From Tepidiforma bonchosmolovskayae (GTDB lineage: Bacteria; Chloroflexota; Dehalococcoidia; Tepidiformales; Tepidiformaceae): 64,000 nt of DNA. How positions within the stretch are numbered: the stretch's first letter is position 1; each line of letters starts with the position of its first letter. This document shows, one piece after another, positions 48,631 through 58,091 of this stretch. The position numbers and the translations under genes were made by a program. The notes beneath the pieces were generated by a model. The model saw nothing but the letters and a program-made list of their open reading frames with translations. It had not been told where the DNA came from and did no database searches. The stretch spans positions 2,604,001-2,668,000 of the forward strand of contig NZ_CP042829.1 of NCBI RefSeq assembly GCF_008838325.1, given 5' to 3'.

Positions 48631-49947
48631 ATGGATATCCCCCGCGAATCCTCACGCCCGGGCGGCGAACAGATCGCTCGCGCGGCCGTGGCCGTCTTCC
48701 TCCTCCTCAGCATGCTCACACTGTCCTTCGGCCTCGGCTATGCGGTCCATGACCTGACCACGGACGGGTCCGGCCCTGTGCAGTCCGCACCACAGGCGGG
48801 AGCCGCCAACGGAAACGACCCGATTGGCGCCGCCATCATCGACGAAATCGTGCAGTTGCTGGAGACACGTTACGTCGACAAGGCGACCATCGACCCGGAA
48901 AAGCTCCGCGAGGCCGCCATCGACGGCATTATCCGCTCCCTCAATGACTCGCACACCGAGTACCTGACGCCCGCCGAACTCGCGGCCGGGGCGCTTGACC
49001 TGTCGTCGAGCTACGACGGCATCGGTGCAACGGTCTCGGACCGCAGCGGCGCGATTACCATCGTGGCGCCCTTCCGCGACTCGCCGGCCGAGAAGGCTGG
49101 AATCCGCGCCGGGGACATCATCCTCGAGGTCGATGGCGTGTCCACGGAAGGCTGGACCCAGACGCAGGCAGTCCAGGTCATCCGCGGGCCGTCGGGCACG
49201 CAGGTGACGCTGAAGGTGAAGCACACTGACGGCACAATCGAGACCATCACCATCACCCGGGGCAATATCCCGCTCGAGAGCGTGTTCCTCGAGCCGAACC
49301 TCGAAGTTATCCCGGGCGAAAGCGGCACGAAACTGGTCGACCGCAACGGCAAGGAAGTGACCGACATCGCCTACGTTGCGATCACGCAGTTCCACGACCG
49401 CACCCTGAACGAACTGCGCACGAAGCTGAAGGACGTCGAGGCGCGGGGCTACAAGGGCCTCATCCTCGACCTGCGCGGGAACCCCGGGGGTCTCCTCCAG
49501 GCGACCGTCGACGTGGCCGACGAGTTCCTCGACGGCGGCGTCATCCTGTCGGAGGTCGACGCCGACGGAAAAACGCAGAGCTGGAATGCCCGTCGCGGCG
49601 GCATCGCGACGAAGATCCCGGTCATCATCCTTCAGGACCAGGGCAGCGCCTCCGGGGCGGAAGTTCTCGCTGCAGCCCTGCGGGATAACGGCCGCGCAAA
49701 GATCGTCGGCACCCGCAGCTTCGGCAAGGGGACGGTCAACCAGCTGCAGGAGCTGAAGAGCTGCGGCGACCCCAAGGGGTGCGGTGCCCTGTACATCTCG
49801 GTTGGGCGGTGGCTGACGCCGAAGGGCGACCAGATCGAAGGGCTCGGCGTCAAACCAGACATCGAGGTGCCGATGAGTTATGACGATTACGTCGACCAGG
49901 GCGACATCCAGCTCTTTAAGGCAATCGACCTCCTGCGCGGGAACTGA
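48631..49947 (+). CDS. S41 carboxyl-terminal processing peptidase (CtpA-type)
   Basis: A 438-residue envelope protease. A signal-anchor helix (about 21-42: ARAAVAVFLLLSMLTLSFGL) is followed by an N-terminal helical part with SLNDSHTEYLTPAE, a PDZ domain (about 125-210: IVAPFRDSPAEKAGIRAGD) and the catalytic domain with the Ser-Lys dyad Ser341 (GSASGAEVL) and Lys366 (SFGKGTVNQ). CtpA-type enzymes trim C termini of exported proteins or regulatory partners. The end, with a WLTPKGDQIEGLGVKPDIEV block, is standard. A strong hairpin separates it from smpB. Confidence 0.94.
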   Translation: MDIPRESSRPGGEQIARAAVAVFLLLSMLTLSFGLGYAVHDLTTDGSGPVQSAPQAGAANGNDPIGAAIIDEIVQLLETRYVDKATIDPEKLREAAIDGIIRSLNDSHTEYLTPAELAAGALDLSSSYDGIGATVSDRSGAITIVAPFRDSPAEKAGIRAGDIILEVDGVSTEGWTQTQAVQVIRGPSGTQVTLKVKHTDGTIETITITRGNIPLESVFLEPNLEVIPGESGTKLVDRNGKEVTDIAYVAITQFHDRTLNELRTKLKDVEARGYKGLILDLRGNPGGLLQATVDVADEFLDGGVILSEVDADGKTQSWNARRGGIATKIPVIILQDQGSASGAEVLAAALRDNGRAKIVGTRSFGKGTVNQLQELKSCGDPKGCGALYISVGRWLTPKGDQIEGLGVKPDIEVPMSYDDYVDQGDIQLFKAIDLLRGN

Positions 49948-49973
49948 CCTCGCGGTAGACTGGGATAGCATCC

Positions 49974-50000
49974 AGCGGGCCCATCGCCGATGGGCCCGCT
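49974..50000 (+). terminator. Hairpin between the S41 protease gene and smpB
   Basis: AGCGGGCCCATCG at 49974-49986 and CGATGGGCCCGCT at 49988-50000 are exact complements, giving an 11-12-bp stem with a tight loop; GCGTTTCACC follows. Termination is likely though the T-run is short. Confidence 0.65.
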
Positions 50001-50015
50001 GCGTTTCACCCAGAC

Positions 50016-50468
50016 ATGTCCGACGCAACCATTGCCCAGAACCGCCGCGCCAGGCACGACTACGAAATCCTCGCCCGCTTCGAGGCCGGTATTGTCCTGA
50101 CCGGGAGCGAGATCAAGTCAGTCCGGGAACACAAGGTGCAGCTGCAGGGCTCGTACGCCCGGATTAAGGACGGCGAGGTCTGGCTCATCGGGGCACATAT
50201 CGCCCCGTACCGGAACGCGGGGTACGCGGCCCACGACCCGACCCGCGACCGCAAGCTCCTCCTCCACAAGCAGGAGATTCGGCGCATCGCCCGGATGGTC
50301 GAGGAGAAGGGGCTCACGCTGGTCCCGCTTTCGATGTACTTCAAGCGCGGCAAGGCGAAAGTCGAGCTGGGTGTGGGCCGGGGCCTGAAACGGTACGACA
50401 AGCGGGAAGCGCTGAAGCAGCGAGACCAGCAGCGCGCGCTCCAGGAGGCGCTCCACCGGAGGCGGTAG
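50016..50468 (+). CDS. smpB: SsrA-binding protein
   Basis: The 150-residue partner of tmRNA in rescue of stalled ribosomes. Conserved parts are IAQNRRARHDYEILARFEAGIVLTGSEIKS (quoted in pieces; about residues 5-33), SYARIKDGEVWLIGAHIAPY and the C-terminal KVELGVGRGLKRYDKREALKQRD helix that enters the A site. ssrA follows 40 bases downstream, the common smpB-ssrA pairing. No ribosome-binding site is obvious ahead of the ATG. Confidence 0.97.
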   Translation: MSDATIAQNRRARHDYEILARFEAGIVLTGSEIKSVREHKVQLQGSYARIKDGEVWLIGAHIAPYRNAGYAAHDPTRDRKLLLHKQEIRRIARMVEEKGLTLVPLSMYFKRGKAKVELGVGRGLKRYDKREALKQRDQQRALQEALHRRR

Positions 50469-50491
50469 TCCCCAGGGGCGAACAGCTGTGC

Positions 50492-50497
50492 TATGAT
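50492..50497 (+). promoter_or_regulatory. Extended -10 box of ssrA
   Basis: TATGAT preceded by TGC (an extended -10) ends 11 bases before the mature 5' end of tmRNA, leaving a short leader to be removed by RNase P. It lies after the smpB stop codon. Confidence 0.55.
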
Positions 50498-50508
50498 GGG
50501 GGCATCAC

Positions 50509-50868
50509 GGGGACGAAAGGATTCGACAGGAAGCCAGGTAGCCGGATAGCAGGCCGAGGTTGGCTGTCACCCTCGTTAATCAGGCGGCCAAAAATAAACG
50601 GCAACACTCGCCAACTCGCTCTCGCCGCTTAGTGCGGAGCCGTCCTCCCCAGGGCCCGGCCTGGTAGCACTGGGGTAGGGCGTCACCAAAGCCAGGCTGC
50701 CGCGGGCTGACGCCGATACCGCCCGCGAAAGACGCATCGGCTGGCCGGAGAACGTGGGGACCACCACTGCAGTTCCCCGGCGAGACCTCTATCGGTGGGA
50801 AAGCCTGTAGGATAATCCGGAGCCGACCTTCTCTGGACCGGGAGTTCAACTCTCCCGCGTCTCCACCA
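50509..50868 (+). ncRNA. ssrA: Transfer-messenger RNA (tmRNA)
   Basis: The 5' end GGGGACG (50509-50515) pairs with CGTCTCC (50858-50864) to form the acceptor stem, and the 3' end carries the discriminator A and encoded CCA (50866-50868). The T-arm with GTTCAA is at about 50844-50849. The tag reading frame is set by GGC at 50600-50602 and ends with TAG at 50630-50632, giving GNTRQLALAA, which has the usual hydrophobic ALAA ending for Clp recognition. The resume codon is inferred from the AAATAAAC sequence just ahead of it, which resembles the E. coli context. Confidence 0.95.
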
Positions 50869-50879
50869 ACGACACCACA

Positions 50880-50905
50880 ACGGCCGGGGCAGCTGCCCCG
50901 GCCGT
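50880..50905 (+). terminator. Palindromic hairpin after tmRNA
   Basis: A perfect 26-base palindrome starting ACGGCCGGGGCAG, twelve bases after the tmRNA 3' end, followed by CGTCGTTCT. It lies between tmRNA and convergent ispG and could stop transcription from either side. Confidence 0.75.
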
Positions 50906-50961
50906 CGTCGTTCTGCTCCAGGGTACCGCCCTGACCGCGGGCCCAGGGGGGAGCCAAGGAG

Positions 50962-52134
50962 TCAGCTTGTAGGTGATGCCGCGGCCGCCCGCTTTTCGGC
51001 GATGAGCCGGTCGAGTTCCTCCTTCAGCCGGTCGAGGACGGTGTCGTACGGGAACGCGCCGAGTTCTTCTTCGCCGCGCTTCAGATTGACGAAGGTGGGG
51101 GCGCACCAGAGACCCAAATCCGCATCGTCGGTCTCGCCCGGCCCGTTTACCCGGCAGCCCATCACCGCAATCGTTATGTCGTATTCCTTCGCGTAGGCGG
51201 TCATCTCCTTCACCTTGAAGGCGAGGTCGACGAACGCCTCGTTTTCGACCCGGCTGCAGCTCGGGCAGCTGATGATGTTCAGCCCGCCCTCGAGGAACTG
51301 CGGCACCGAACGGAACCGCCCGGCCTCCACGTCCGCGATGATCTGCCGCCCAACTTCCACCTCGCGCCACTTCTCGGCGAACGGCAGCGTCAGCGAAACC
51401 CGGATCGTGTCGCCGATGCCGCGGGACAGCAGCTGTTCGAAGGCGATGCGCGTCTTGATCGCGCCGTCCGGCAGCATCCCGGCCTCCGTCACGCCGAGGT
51501 GGAGCGGCACCTCAGGACGAATCGCCGCGAACCGCACGTTCGCCTCGATGACCTTCCGGGGGTCCGAATCCTTCAGCGAGACGACGTAGCGGTCGAACCC
51601 GAGGTCGTCGAGGATGGCGCAGTGCTCGATGGCGCTTTCGACCATCGCCGTCACGCCTTCGAGGCCCGGCGGGTCCGCGCCTTCGAACTTCGCGTCCATC
51701 TCCGGGTCGACCGAGCCGCAGTTCACGCCGACCCGCACGGCGAGGTCGTGGCGGGCCGCCGTCTCGGCGATGAAGGCCACCTTCTCCCGGACGGTCTTCT
51801 GCTTTTCGTGATGGTGGAGGTGCCCCGGGTTGTACCGCACCTTGTTGACGTGCGGCGCGACCTGCGTGATCAGCCGGTAGTTCTCCTGCAGGTCGACGAC
51901 GAGGTTCGCCTCCGGCACGCGGGCACGGATTTCGGCGAGGGCCGCGACATCCTTCGCGCTGTCGACCGCGATGCGGACCAGCCCGGCGCCCGCTTCGTGC
52001 AGCATCTTCGCCTGCGCTGCCGTCGCCTCGATGTCCGTCGTCCGCGTGGCGCACATCGATTGGACGACGATCGGGTTCCCCCCGCCGATGATGACCGTAC
52101 CGGCCCGGACCGGCCGGGTATTCGCACGCTTCAT
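50962..52134 (-). CDS. ispG: (E)-4-hydroxy-3-methylbut-2-enyl-diphosphate synthase
   Basis: The penultimate enzyme of the non-mevalonate isoprenoid pathway. The 390-residue protein has the TIM-barrel part starting [11 protein letters not shown] and the C-terminal 4Fe-4S part with cysteines in ISCPSCSR and [11 protein letters not shown]. The length matches bacterial IspG without the plant-type insertion. A TAGACT box six bases before the ATG suggests either a leaderless mRNA or use of GGGAGT as a ribosome-binding site. Neighbouring smpB/ssrA genes are convergent. Confidence 0.96.
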   Translation of the reverse strand: MKRANTRPVRAGTVIIGGGNPIVVQSMCATRTTDIEATAAQAKMLHEAGAGLVRIAVDSAKDVAALAEIRARVPEANLVVDLQENYRLITQVAPHVNKVRYNPGHLHHHEKQKTVREKVAFIAETAARHDLAVRVGVNCGSVDPEMDAKFEGADPPGLEGVTAMVESAIEHCAILDDLGFDRYVVSLKDSDPRKVIEANVRFAAIRPEVPLHLGVTEAGMLPDGAIKTRIAFEQLLSRGIGDTIRVSLTLPFAEKWREVEVGRQIIADVEAGRFRSVPQFLEGGLNIISCPSCSRVENEAFVDLAFKVKEMTAYAKEYDITIAVMGCRVNGPGETDDADLGLWCAPTFVNLKRGEEELGAFPYDTVLDRLKEELDRLIAEKRAAAASPTS

Positions 52135-52170
52135 ACTCCCAGTCTATCAGCGGGCCGGTGAACGCGGCGT

Positions 52171-52221
52171 GAGCGGAGCAGGCCGCCGTGCGTCGGCACC
52201 CGTCGGCGGCCCGCCCCGCTC
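52171..52221 (-). terminator. Long hairpin after the small exported-protein pair
   Basis: GAGCGG (52171-52176) with CCGCTC (52216-52221) and GGCCGCCG (52181-52188) with CGGCGGCC (52204-52211) form a two-part stem just past the last gene of the 53078-52237 unit. There is no T-run. It would separate this unit from ispG downstream. Confidence 0.55.
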
Positions 52222-52236
52222 GCGGTCGCGCCTTGG

Positions 52237-52670
52237 CTAAGGCTGCGCGGGCGCCGACCCGATCGCCCAGCCGGTCGCGACGTTCCGCGCGTAGGTCGCG
52301 TGGCAGGCGCGGTAGGTCTCGAAGACGGAGGCCGCCTGCTCACGGGATGGCACCCCGCCGAAGGTGTAGCGCAGCTGGTTGTCTTCCCACCAGGTATCGG
52401 AGACCCAAATGCCCTGGTCGGTCAGGCACTTCCGCTCGGCCTCGATGGCGGCGACGTACTCCTCCCGCGCCACCTCCAGGTCCGCGAGGGCGCCCTGCTG
52501 CTCCGCGGGCGCTCCCTCGAGCACCCACTGCCGTTCGCCGGCAGGAATCAGGGCGGCATCGGTCGCGCGGCCGTCGGCGGTCGAGAGGGTCCCGGCGACG
52601 AAGGCCATCGCGAGAGCAGCCAGGCCGGAAATGGCGATGGTCAAGATGCTGCGGTCGGTGAAGCACCGCT

Positions 52671-52683
<13 letters not shown>
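52237..52683 (-). CDS. Exported or membrane-anchored small protein, unknown (partner B)
   Basis: A 148-residue protein with an N-terminal signal or anchor helix (about residues 13-33: ILTIAISGLAALAMAFVAG). The outer part has a charged helix (about 62-86, LADLEVAREEYVAAIEAERKC) and a C-terminal helix with YRACHATYARNVA; one cysteine in each (ERKC and YRAC) could form a disulfide bridge, a layout seen in many actinobacterial exported proteins of unknown role. AGGAGG precedes the ATG at 52683. It overlaps the end of partner A by 13 bases in another frame, so the two are co-translated. I recognise no domain. Confidence 0.72.
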
Positions 52684-53078
<395 letters not shown>

Positions 53079-53123
53079 GGAAATCGTGCTCCTTTCCGCG
53101 AACCGTGCCGTGTCCGCAGCCGG

Positions 53124-53154
53124 ATGTTACCGGACAGACGATTCATCACGTCAA
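53124..53154 (-). promoter_or_regulatory. Promoter of the small exported-protein pair
   Basis: On the minus strand TTGACG (53154-53149) and TAACAT (53129-53124) are 19 bases apart, and the sequence just upstream (53155-53180) is unusually AT-rich for this region (ATTGTAAAATCATCGCAAAT). The start point would be near 53117, about 38 bases before the GTG. Confidence 0.65.
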
Positions 53155-53197
53155 TAGCATTTGCGATGATTTTACAATCGGCTCCCGGCGCCGGACC

Positions 53198-55579
53198 TCA
53201 CTGGTGCGGGCTGGCGTGGCTTTCCGGACCGCTCCCGGCGTTGCCGAACCAGCCCCGGTCGATGCCGGTGAACACGACGAGCGGCACGACGAGCAGGACG
53301 AACGCCGCCGCCATCGCGATGACCGGCCCGCGGTTCGCCTGGAGCACACCCTCGACGGGCGCCGTGTATTCGTTCCCGGCGGCGCGCGCCAGCGCCCGCG
53401 CCTTCGTCCGCAGCCGCAGGCTGTTCGCCATCACACTCACCGAGCTCAGCGCCATCGCTGCGCCAGCGAAAAGGGGATTGAGCAGCCCGAGCGCCGCGAC
53501 CGGCAAAGCCACCACGTTGTAGCCGAAGGCCCAGGCCAGGTTCTGCTTGATGGTCGTCAGCGTTTCCCGCGACAGCGCGATCGCTTCAGCAATCTTCGCC
53601 ACGTCGCCATGCAGCAGCGTAATGTCGCCGGTTTCGATAGCGACATCGGTGCCGTTGCTCATCGCAATCCCGACATCGGCCTGCGCCAGCGCCGGGGCGT
53701 CGTTGATGCCATCCCCCGCCATCGCCACCGCGAGCCCCTGCGCCTGCAGCTCGCGGACGTACGCGAGCTTCTCCTCCGGCCGCATCCCGGCCCGGAATTC
53801 GTGAATGCCCACCTGCGCCGCCACCGCTGCCGCGGCGCGCTCATTGTCGCCCGTCAGCATGACCACCCGGAGCCCGAGCCGATGGAGGGCCGCGACGGCC
53901 CGCGCTGCGTTTGGTTTCACCTCGTCGAAGAGGCCAAGCAGGCCAGCGACCGTCCCGTCGACGGCGACCAGGGCCACGGTCCGGCCCGCAGCCTCCAGCT
54001 CTCCGATGCGGGGCTCCAGCGGCCCCATGTCATAGCCAAGCTCGGCGAACATCCCGGGGTTCCCCACCTGCACGAGGCGGCCATCGACCATCGCCTGGAC
54101 CCCCCGGGCGGTCAGCGCCTCGAACCGGGTGGCGGGCGGAACCTCCAGCCCGGCCTCAACGGCGGCATCAACAACCGCCCGGCTGAGCGGGTGCTCGCTC
54201 GGCGATTCGGCCGCGGCCGCCAGGCGGAGCAGCTCGTCCCGGCTCATCTCACCAAGGGGCACAACGTCGCTGACCTGCGGGCGGCCTTCGGTCAGGGTAC
54301 CGGTCTTGTCGAGGACCACGACATCGAGCTTGCGTGACCGCTCAAGGACTGCCGCGTTCCGGATGAGGATCCCGCGCGACGCCCCGAGTCCGGTGCCGAC
54401 CATGATTGCCGTGGGCGTCGCGAGTCCAAGCGCGCACGGGCAGGCGACCACCAGCACGGCCACCGCGGCGGTCATTCCCTGCTGCCACTCCCCGGCAAGG
54501 AGTCCCCAGGCGAAAAACGTGACGCCCGCGAGGAGGATGACCACCGGGACGAAGACGGCTGCCACCTGGTCAACCAGGCGCTGAACCGGCGCCTTCGAGC
54601 CCTGCGCCTCCTCGACGAGCCGAACGAGCCGCTGGAGGGCGGCATCGGCTCCTACGGCCGTTGCCTCGATCGTGATGGCGCCGTGCTGGTTGATGGTTCC
54701 GCCAATCACCCGGTCGCCCGGCTTCCGCTCGACAGGCACCGACTCCCCCGTGAGCATCGACTCATCGACCGCCGAGAATCCGTCCACGACAACGCCGTCG
54801 ACCGGGATGCGCTGGCCGGGGCGCACGAGCAGGCGGTCGCCGACCTGCACCGCATCGAGTGGCACCTCCATCTCGGCACCGTCGCGGAGCACAGTTGCGG
54901 TCTCCGGCGTCTGCGCGAGGAGCGCGCGGATCGCCTGCGATGCGGCACCTTTTGACGTTTCTTCGAAGTACTTGCCCATCGAAATGAAGAGCAGCACTGC
55001 GGCGCTCACGTCGAAGTACATGTGCGTATCGAACTGCCCCCGCAGAACCACCCATGCGCTGTAGCCGTACGCCACGCTCGTCCCGAGCGCGACGAGCACG
55101 TCCATGTTTGGGTTCAGCTGCCGAAGCCCGGCCCACGCACCCCGGTAGAACCGCCAGCCCAGGCCGAACTGCACCGGCGTTGCCAGGACAAGGACAACCC
55201 AGGCGTGGAGCTGCGGGTCCCCGAACAGGTGGAGCCCGGCGATGTCCATCGCCATGGCGAGAATGACCGCAGGCACGGCGAAAACCGACGCCCCAACGAG
55301 CTGGACGAGCGTCCCTTTCGCCTGTTCGGCCGGGTTGGGGCGCTCTCGATCGGTGAGCGGCCGCGCGTGGTAGCCTGCCTTTTCGACAGCCTCAATGAGC
55401 GCCTCGACCGGCACTGGCGCACCGAGGGTCACGCGCGCTGTCTCGGCCGCGAAGTTCACGGCGGCGGTTTCCACACCCTCCACCCTGCTCAGCGCGCGCT
55501 CCACTCGCCGGACGCACGAGGCGCAGGTCATTCCGGTCACGCTGAGCGTCACCGCCTTTTCTTCACTTGCAGCGGCCAT
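53198..55579 (-). CDS. copA: Copper-exporting P1B-type ATPase
   Basis: A 793-residue membrane pump that removes Cu(I) from the cytosol. One N-terminal metal-binding domain holds GMTCASC (Cys19, Cys22). The membrane metal site is CPC (Cys380, Cys382) in [14 protein letters not shown]; phosphorylation is on Asp424 in DKTGT; the TGES loop and the [10 protein letters not shown] hinge are also present. Unusually, after the last normal helix pair there is an extra C-terminal hydrophobic helix (about 755-775, [20 protein letters not shown]) and a His-containing tail. GGGAGG precedes the ATG. It ends the csoR-copZ-copA operon. Confidence 0.95.
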   Translation of the reverse strand: MAAASEEKAVTLSVTGMTCASCVRRVERALSRVEGVETAAVNFAAETARVTLGAPVPVEALIEAVEKAGYHARPLTDRERPNPAEQAKGTLVQLVGASVFAVPAVILAMAMDIAGLHLFGDPQLHAWVVLVLATPVQFGLGWRFYRGAWAGLRQLNPNMDVLVALGTSVAYGYSAWVVLRGQFDTHMYFDVSAAVLLFISMGKYFEETSKGAASQAIRALLAQTPETATVLRDGAEMEVPLDAVQVGDRLLVRPGQRIPVDGVVVDGFSAVDESMLTGESVPVERKPGDRVIGGTINQHGAITIEATAVGADAALQRLVRLVEEAQGSKAPVQRLVDQVAAVFVPVVILLAGVTFFAWGLLAGEWQQGMTAAVAVLVVACPCALGLATPTAIMVGTGLGASRGILIRNAAVLERSRKLDVVVLDKTGTLTEGRPQVSDVVPLGEMSRDELLRLAAAAESPSEHPLSRAVVDAAVEAGLEVPPATRFEALTARGVQAMVDGRLVQVGNPGMFAELGYDMGPLEPRIGELEAAGRTVALVAVDGTVAGLLGLFDEVKPNAARAVAALHRLGLRVVMLTGDNERAAAAVAAQVGIHEFRAGMRPEEKLAYVRELQAQGLAVAMAGDGINDAPALAQADVGIAMSNGTDVAIETGDITLLHGDVAKIAEAIALSRETLTTIKQNLAWAFGYNVVALPVAALGLLNPLFAGAAMALSSVSVMANSLRLRTKARALARAAGNEYTAPVEGVLQANRGPVIAMAAAFVLLVVPLVVFTGIDRGWFGNAGSGPESHASPHQ

Positions 55580-55617
55580 CTCAAACCTCCCGCGGAGCAG
55601 GGGCGAACCGGGCGGAC

Positions 55618-55827
55618 TTACCGTGTGGCGGCCTCGTACCCCTCTTCTTTTACGGCTTCGATGAGCTTCGCAGGGTCGAGATTCTCGCCCGTGACGCGGG
55701 CCGCCTTCTCTGCGAGGCTCACGACGGCGTCCTGGACCCCCGGAACCGACTTGAGTGCGCCGGTCACCGCGTTCACGCAGTGGTCGCAGGTCATTCCGGT
55801 GATGCTGAGTTCGATTGTCTGTGCCAT
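55618..55827 (-). CDS. copZ: Copper chaperone
   Basis: A 69-residue heavy-metal-associated domain with GMTCDHC (about residues 11-17) and a beta-alpha-beta-beta-alpha-beta fold. It should bind Cu(I) and hand it to CopA, whose own N-terminal domain has the similar GMTCASC site. It lies between csoR and copA with gaps of 27 and 38 bases. Confidence 0.92.
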   Translation of the reverse strand: MAQTIELSITGMTCDHCVNAVTGALKSVPGVQDAVVSLAEKAARVTGENLDPAKLIEAVKEEGYEAATR

Positions 55828-55854
55828 TGGATGCCTCCGATGTTGTTGCTGAGG

Positions 55855-56130
55855 TTAGGGTTCGCTTGGGCCCTGCGTGCGGTACAGGCGCTGAAGTTCG
55901 GCGATTGCTTTCTCCTCTTCGCCGCTGCGGATCATCTCGACGACGTGGGTTTTCAGGTGCCCGTCGAGCACGAGGGCGTCCAGGCTGCGAAGAGCGCGCT
56001 GTATCGAGAGCGACAGGTCGAGGATGTCCATGCAGTAGCGGTCGTCCTCGATCTGCTTCTCAAGGGCGGCAACCTGGCCGGCGATGATCTTGATCCGTCG
56101 AAGCGCCTGGCGGCGGGTTTCCGGTGTCAT
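55855..56130 (-). CDS. csoR: CsoR-family copper-sensing repressor (Cys-His-His type)
   Basis: A 91-residue all-helical repressor. Start at the ATG at 56130 ([13 protein letters not shown]) with GGAGGG before it; a longer in-frame opening to 56184 would run over the operator. Metal ligands by alignment to mycobacterial CsoR (Cys36-His61-Cys65) are Cys33, His58 and His62, so the second cysteine is replaced by His, as described for Thermus thermophilus CsoR. Copper binding should release the protein from DNA. It leads the csoR-copZ-copA operon. Confidence 0.92.
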   Translation of the reverse strand: MTPETRRQALRRIKIIAGQVAALEKQIEDDRYCMDILDLSLSIQRALRSLDALVLDGHLKTHVVEMIRSGEEEKAIAELQRLYRTQGPSEP

Positions 56131-56140
56131 GCGCCCTCCG

Positions 56141-56157
56141 ATAGGGTACCCCCCTAT
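56141..56157 (-). promoter_or_regulatory. Probable CsoR operator
   Basis: ATAGGG (56141-56146) and CCCTAT (56152-56157) form a perfect inverted repeat with spacer TACCC. A G/C-rich dyad with flanking A/T is the usual CsoR target. It lies 11 bases before the csoR ATG and between a TTGACG -35 box (56184-56179) and the gene, so bound repressor would cover the -10 region. Confidence 0.72.
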
Positions 56158-56178
56158 CCTTCCATTGCGAGAGGCGGG

Positions 56179-56184
56179 CGTCAA
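56179..56184 (-). promoter_or_regulatory. -35 box of the copper operon
   Basis: TTGACG on the minus strand, 21 bases upstream of the operator. A clear -10 hexamer at 17-19 bases is not evident (AGGATA is the nearest), which is in keeping with CsoR-type overlap of the promoter. Confidence 0.45.
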
Positions 56185-56205
56185 GTGCCGACCACCGGGC
56201 GGCGC

Positions 56206-57405
56206 TCAGCGAGCCCCAATCGCGCCCTGGCCGCGCAGCTCCTGGATGTCGTCCCAGCTGAACCCGAACTCCAGCAGCACCTGCTCGGTGTGCTCGTCGA
56301 ACTCCGGAGCGCCCCGCGCAATCCGCCCCGGCGTCGCCCCGAGCTGCACCGCCGGCCCCACCATCTTCCGCCGCTCTCCGGAGCGGTGGTCGTACTCAAC
56401 GATGTAGTCGTTGGCCACGACCTGGGGGTCGCGGATGACCTGGGCGTAGTCCTGGACCGGGGCGATGGGCAGGCCCTGACCGCACAGCTCCTCGACCCAC
56501 TCCCACTGGTCCTTCGCCGCGAAGATGCGGTCCAGCTCGGCAATCAGCTCGCGGCGGTGGTCCATGTGCGCCGGCAGGGCGCAGAATCGGGGGTCGTCGC
56601 GCAGGTCGGGCCGCCCGACCGCCTCGCAGAACGGTGCCCACCAGCGGCTGAGCTGGGCCATGCTCAGCGCGATCCACCCCCCATCCCGGCACCGGTACAC
56701 ATTCCAGAGCGGCGCGGCATCTTCCCGTGAGCGGCGGGGCGGCACCTGCCCGGTAAAGAGTGTGCCGGTGATGTTGAACGACTGGAGCATCACCTGTCCG
56801 CCGAGGAGCGAGGCTTCGACGTGCTGGCCTTCACCCGTGCGCGCCCGGTGGATGAGGGCCAGCAGGATGCCGTAGCTGAGCGAAATCGCGCCGACCTGGT
56901 CAGCCATCCCCCCGAACGAAAAGACGGGAGGCTGGTCCGGAGCGCCCTGCACCATCATCGTGCCGCCGCGCGCCTGGCCCAGGATATCCATCGCCGGCCA
57001 CCGGGCGTGGGGGCCCTTCGAGCCGTAGCCGGAGGCTGTGGCGTAGATAATGCTCGGGTTCCGCGCCCGAACGGCTTCGTACCCCAGGCCGAGGCGGTCC
57101 ATCACCCCCTGCCGGAGGTTCTGCACGAAGACATCCGCCTGCTCTGCGAGGCGCAGGACGGTCTCGCGGCCAAGCGGGTGCTTCAGGTCGACGACAATCC
57201 CCCGTTTGTTCCGGTTGTGGCTTTCAAAGTACGCCTCGCTCAGGCCGCGCCCGGGGTCGGGTGAGTCCGGGCCCTCAATCTTGATGACATCTGCGCCGAA
57301 ATCTGCCAGCATCGCCGTCGCATACGTACCCTGCTGCCAGATTGTGCAATCGAGAACCACGAGCCCCGAGAGCGGGAGCCCGGTATGGGGAACATTGGGG
57401 AACAT
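56206..57405 (-). CDS. CaiB/BaiF family CoA transferase (family III)
   Basis: A 399-residue CoA transferase that moves CoA between carboxylic acids. Family marks are LVVLDCT near the start, MLADFGADVIKIEGP (about 34-48), NRNKRGIVVDLKHPLGRE (about 67-84), GYGSKGPHARWPAMDILGQARGG with the catalytic Asp (about 147), and EASLLGGQVML. The substrate is unknown; relatives handle carnitine, formate, succinate or aromatic acids. GGAGG stands before the ATG at 57405. It is divergent from the methyltransferase gene. Confidence 0.9.
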   Translation of the reverse strand: MFPNVPHTGLPLSGLVVLDCTIWQQGTYATAMLADFGADVIKIEGPDSPDPGRGLSEAYFESHNRNKRGIVVDLKHPLGRETVLRLAEQADVFVQNLRQGVMDRLGLGYEAVRARNPSIIYATASGYGSKGPHARWPAMDILGQARGGTMMVQGAPDQPPVFSFGGMADQVGAISLSYGILLALIHRARTGEGQHVEASLLGGQVMLQSFNITGTLFTGQVPPRRSREDAAPLWNVYRCRDGGWIALSMAQLSRWWAPFCEAVGRPDLRDDPRFCALPAHMDHRRELIAELDRIFAAKDQWEWVEELCGQGLPIAPVQDYAQVIRDPQVVANDYIVEYDHRSGERRKMVGPAVQLGATPGRIARGAPEFDEHTEQVLLEFGFSWDDIQELRGQGAIGAR

Positions 57406-57470
57406 GGGTCCCTCCCGGTTGCGCGGGATCTTGGTCGCGCCGCACGATCCTGTCAAACAAGGAAGTGCTC

Positions 57471-58091
57471 ATGTCGAACGCCGCCGGCCATCGCCGTTTT
57501 GCGGCCGCCTGGGACTGGCTCTCCCGCCACGAAAGCGCCCGTGAGCGCAGGCTCCGCGCCCGCCTGGCCGGGCAGGCCGCCGGCCGCATCCTCGAAATCG
57601 GGTACGGCGTGGGCTCCAACTGGCCGCACCTGCCCGCTGACGTCTCCTATGTCGGCATCGAGCCCGACCCGTTCATGCGCGAGCGGGCCGAACGCCACCG
57701 CCCGCCGGACCGGCAGCTCGACCTTCGCGACGGCGATGCCCAGGCGCTCGACTTCCCGGACGCCAGCTTCGATACGGTGCTGGCCACCCTCGTCTTCTGC
57801 ACGATTCCTGACCAACAAAAGGCGCTGCGGGAAGTGCGCCGGGTCCTTGCCCCCGGGGGCCGCCTGCTGTTTTGGGAGCACGTCAATGCCGGCTCGCGCC
57901 TCGGGCGCGCCGTGCTGAACGCCATCACTCCCCTCTGGAAGCGCGTCGGCGGCGGATGCCACCCCAACCGCGACACCCTCCAGGCGATCCGGGAAGCCGG
58001 GTTCTCCGTCCAGGAACTCAAGGTCACCAAAATTGGCCCGCTGCCGGCGATCGTCGGCGTCGCGAGTGTCGGACGGGAGGCCTCAGCGTGA
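57471..58091 (+). CDS. Class I SAM-dependent methyltransferase
   Basis: A 206-residue methyltransferase of the Methyltransf_11 type. The SAM loop is RILEIGYGVGSNW (about residues 39-51), the acidic ribose contact is GIEPDPFM, and the post-I motifs DGDAQALDFPDASFDTVLATLVFC and APGGRLLFWEHV follow. Such proteins are often ubiE-like or small-molecule methylases; substrate unknown. AAGGAAG stands before the ATG. It ends in a four-base GTGA overlap with nfo. Confidence 0.85.
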   Translation: MSNAAGHRRFAAAWDWLSRHESARERRLRARLAGQAAGRILEIGYGVGSNWPHLPADVSYVGIEPDPFMRERAERHRPPDRQLDLRDGDAQALDFPDASFDTVLATLVFCTIPDQQKALREVRRVLAPGGRLLFWEHVNAGSRLGRAVLNAITPLWKRVGGGCHPNRDTLQAIREAGFSVQELKVTKIGPLPAIVGVASVGREASA

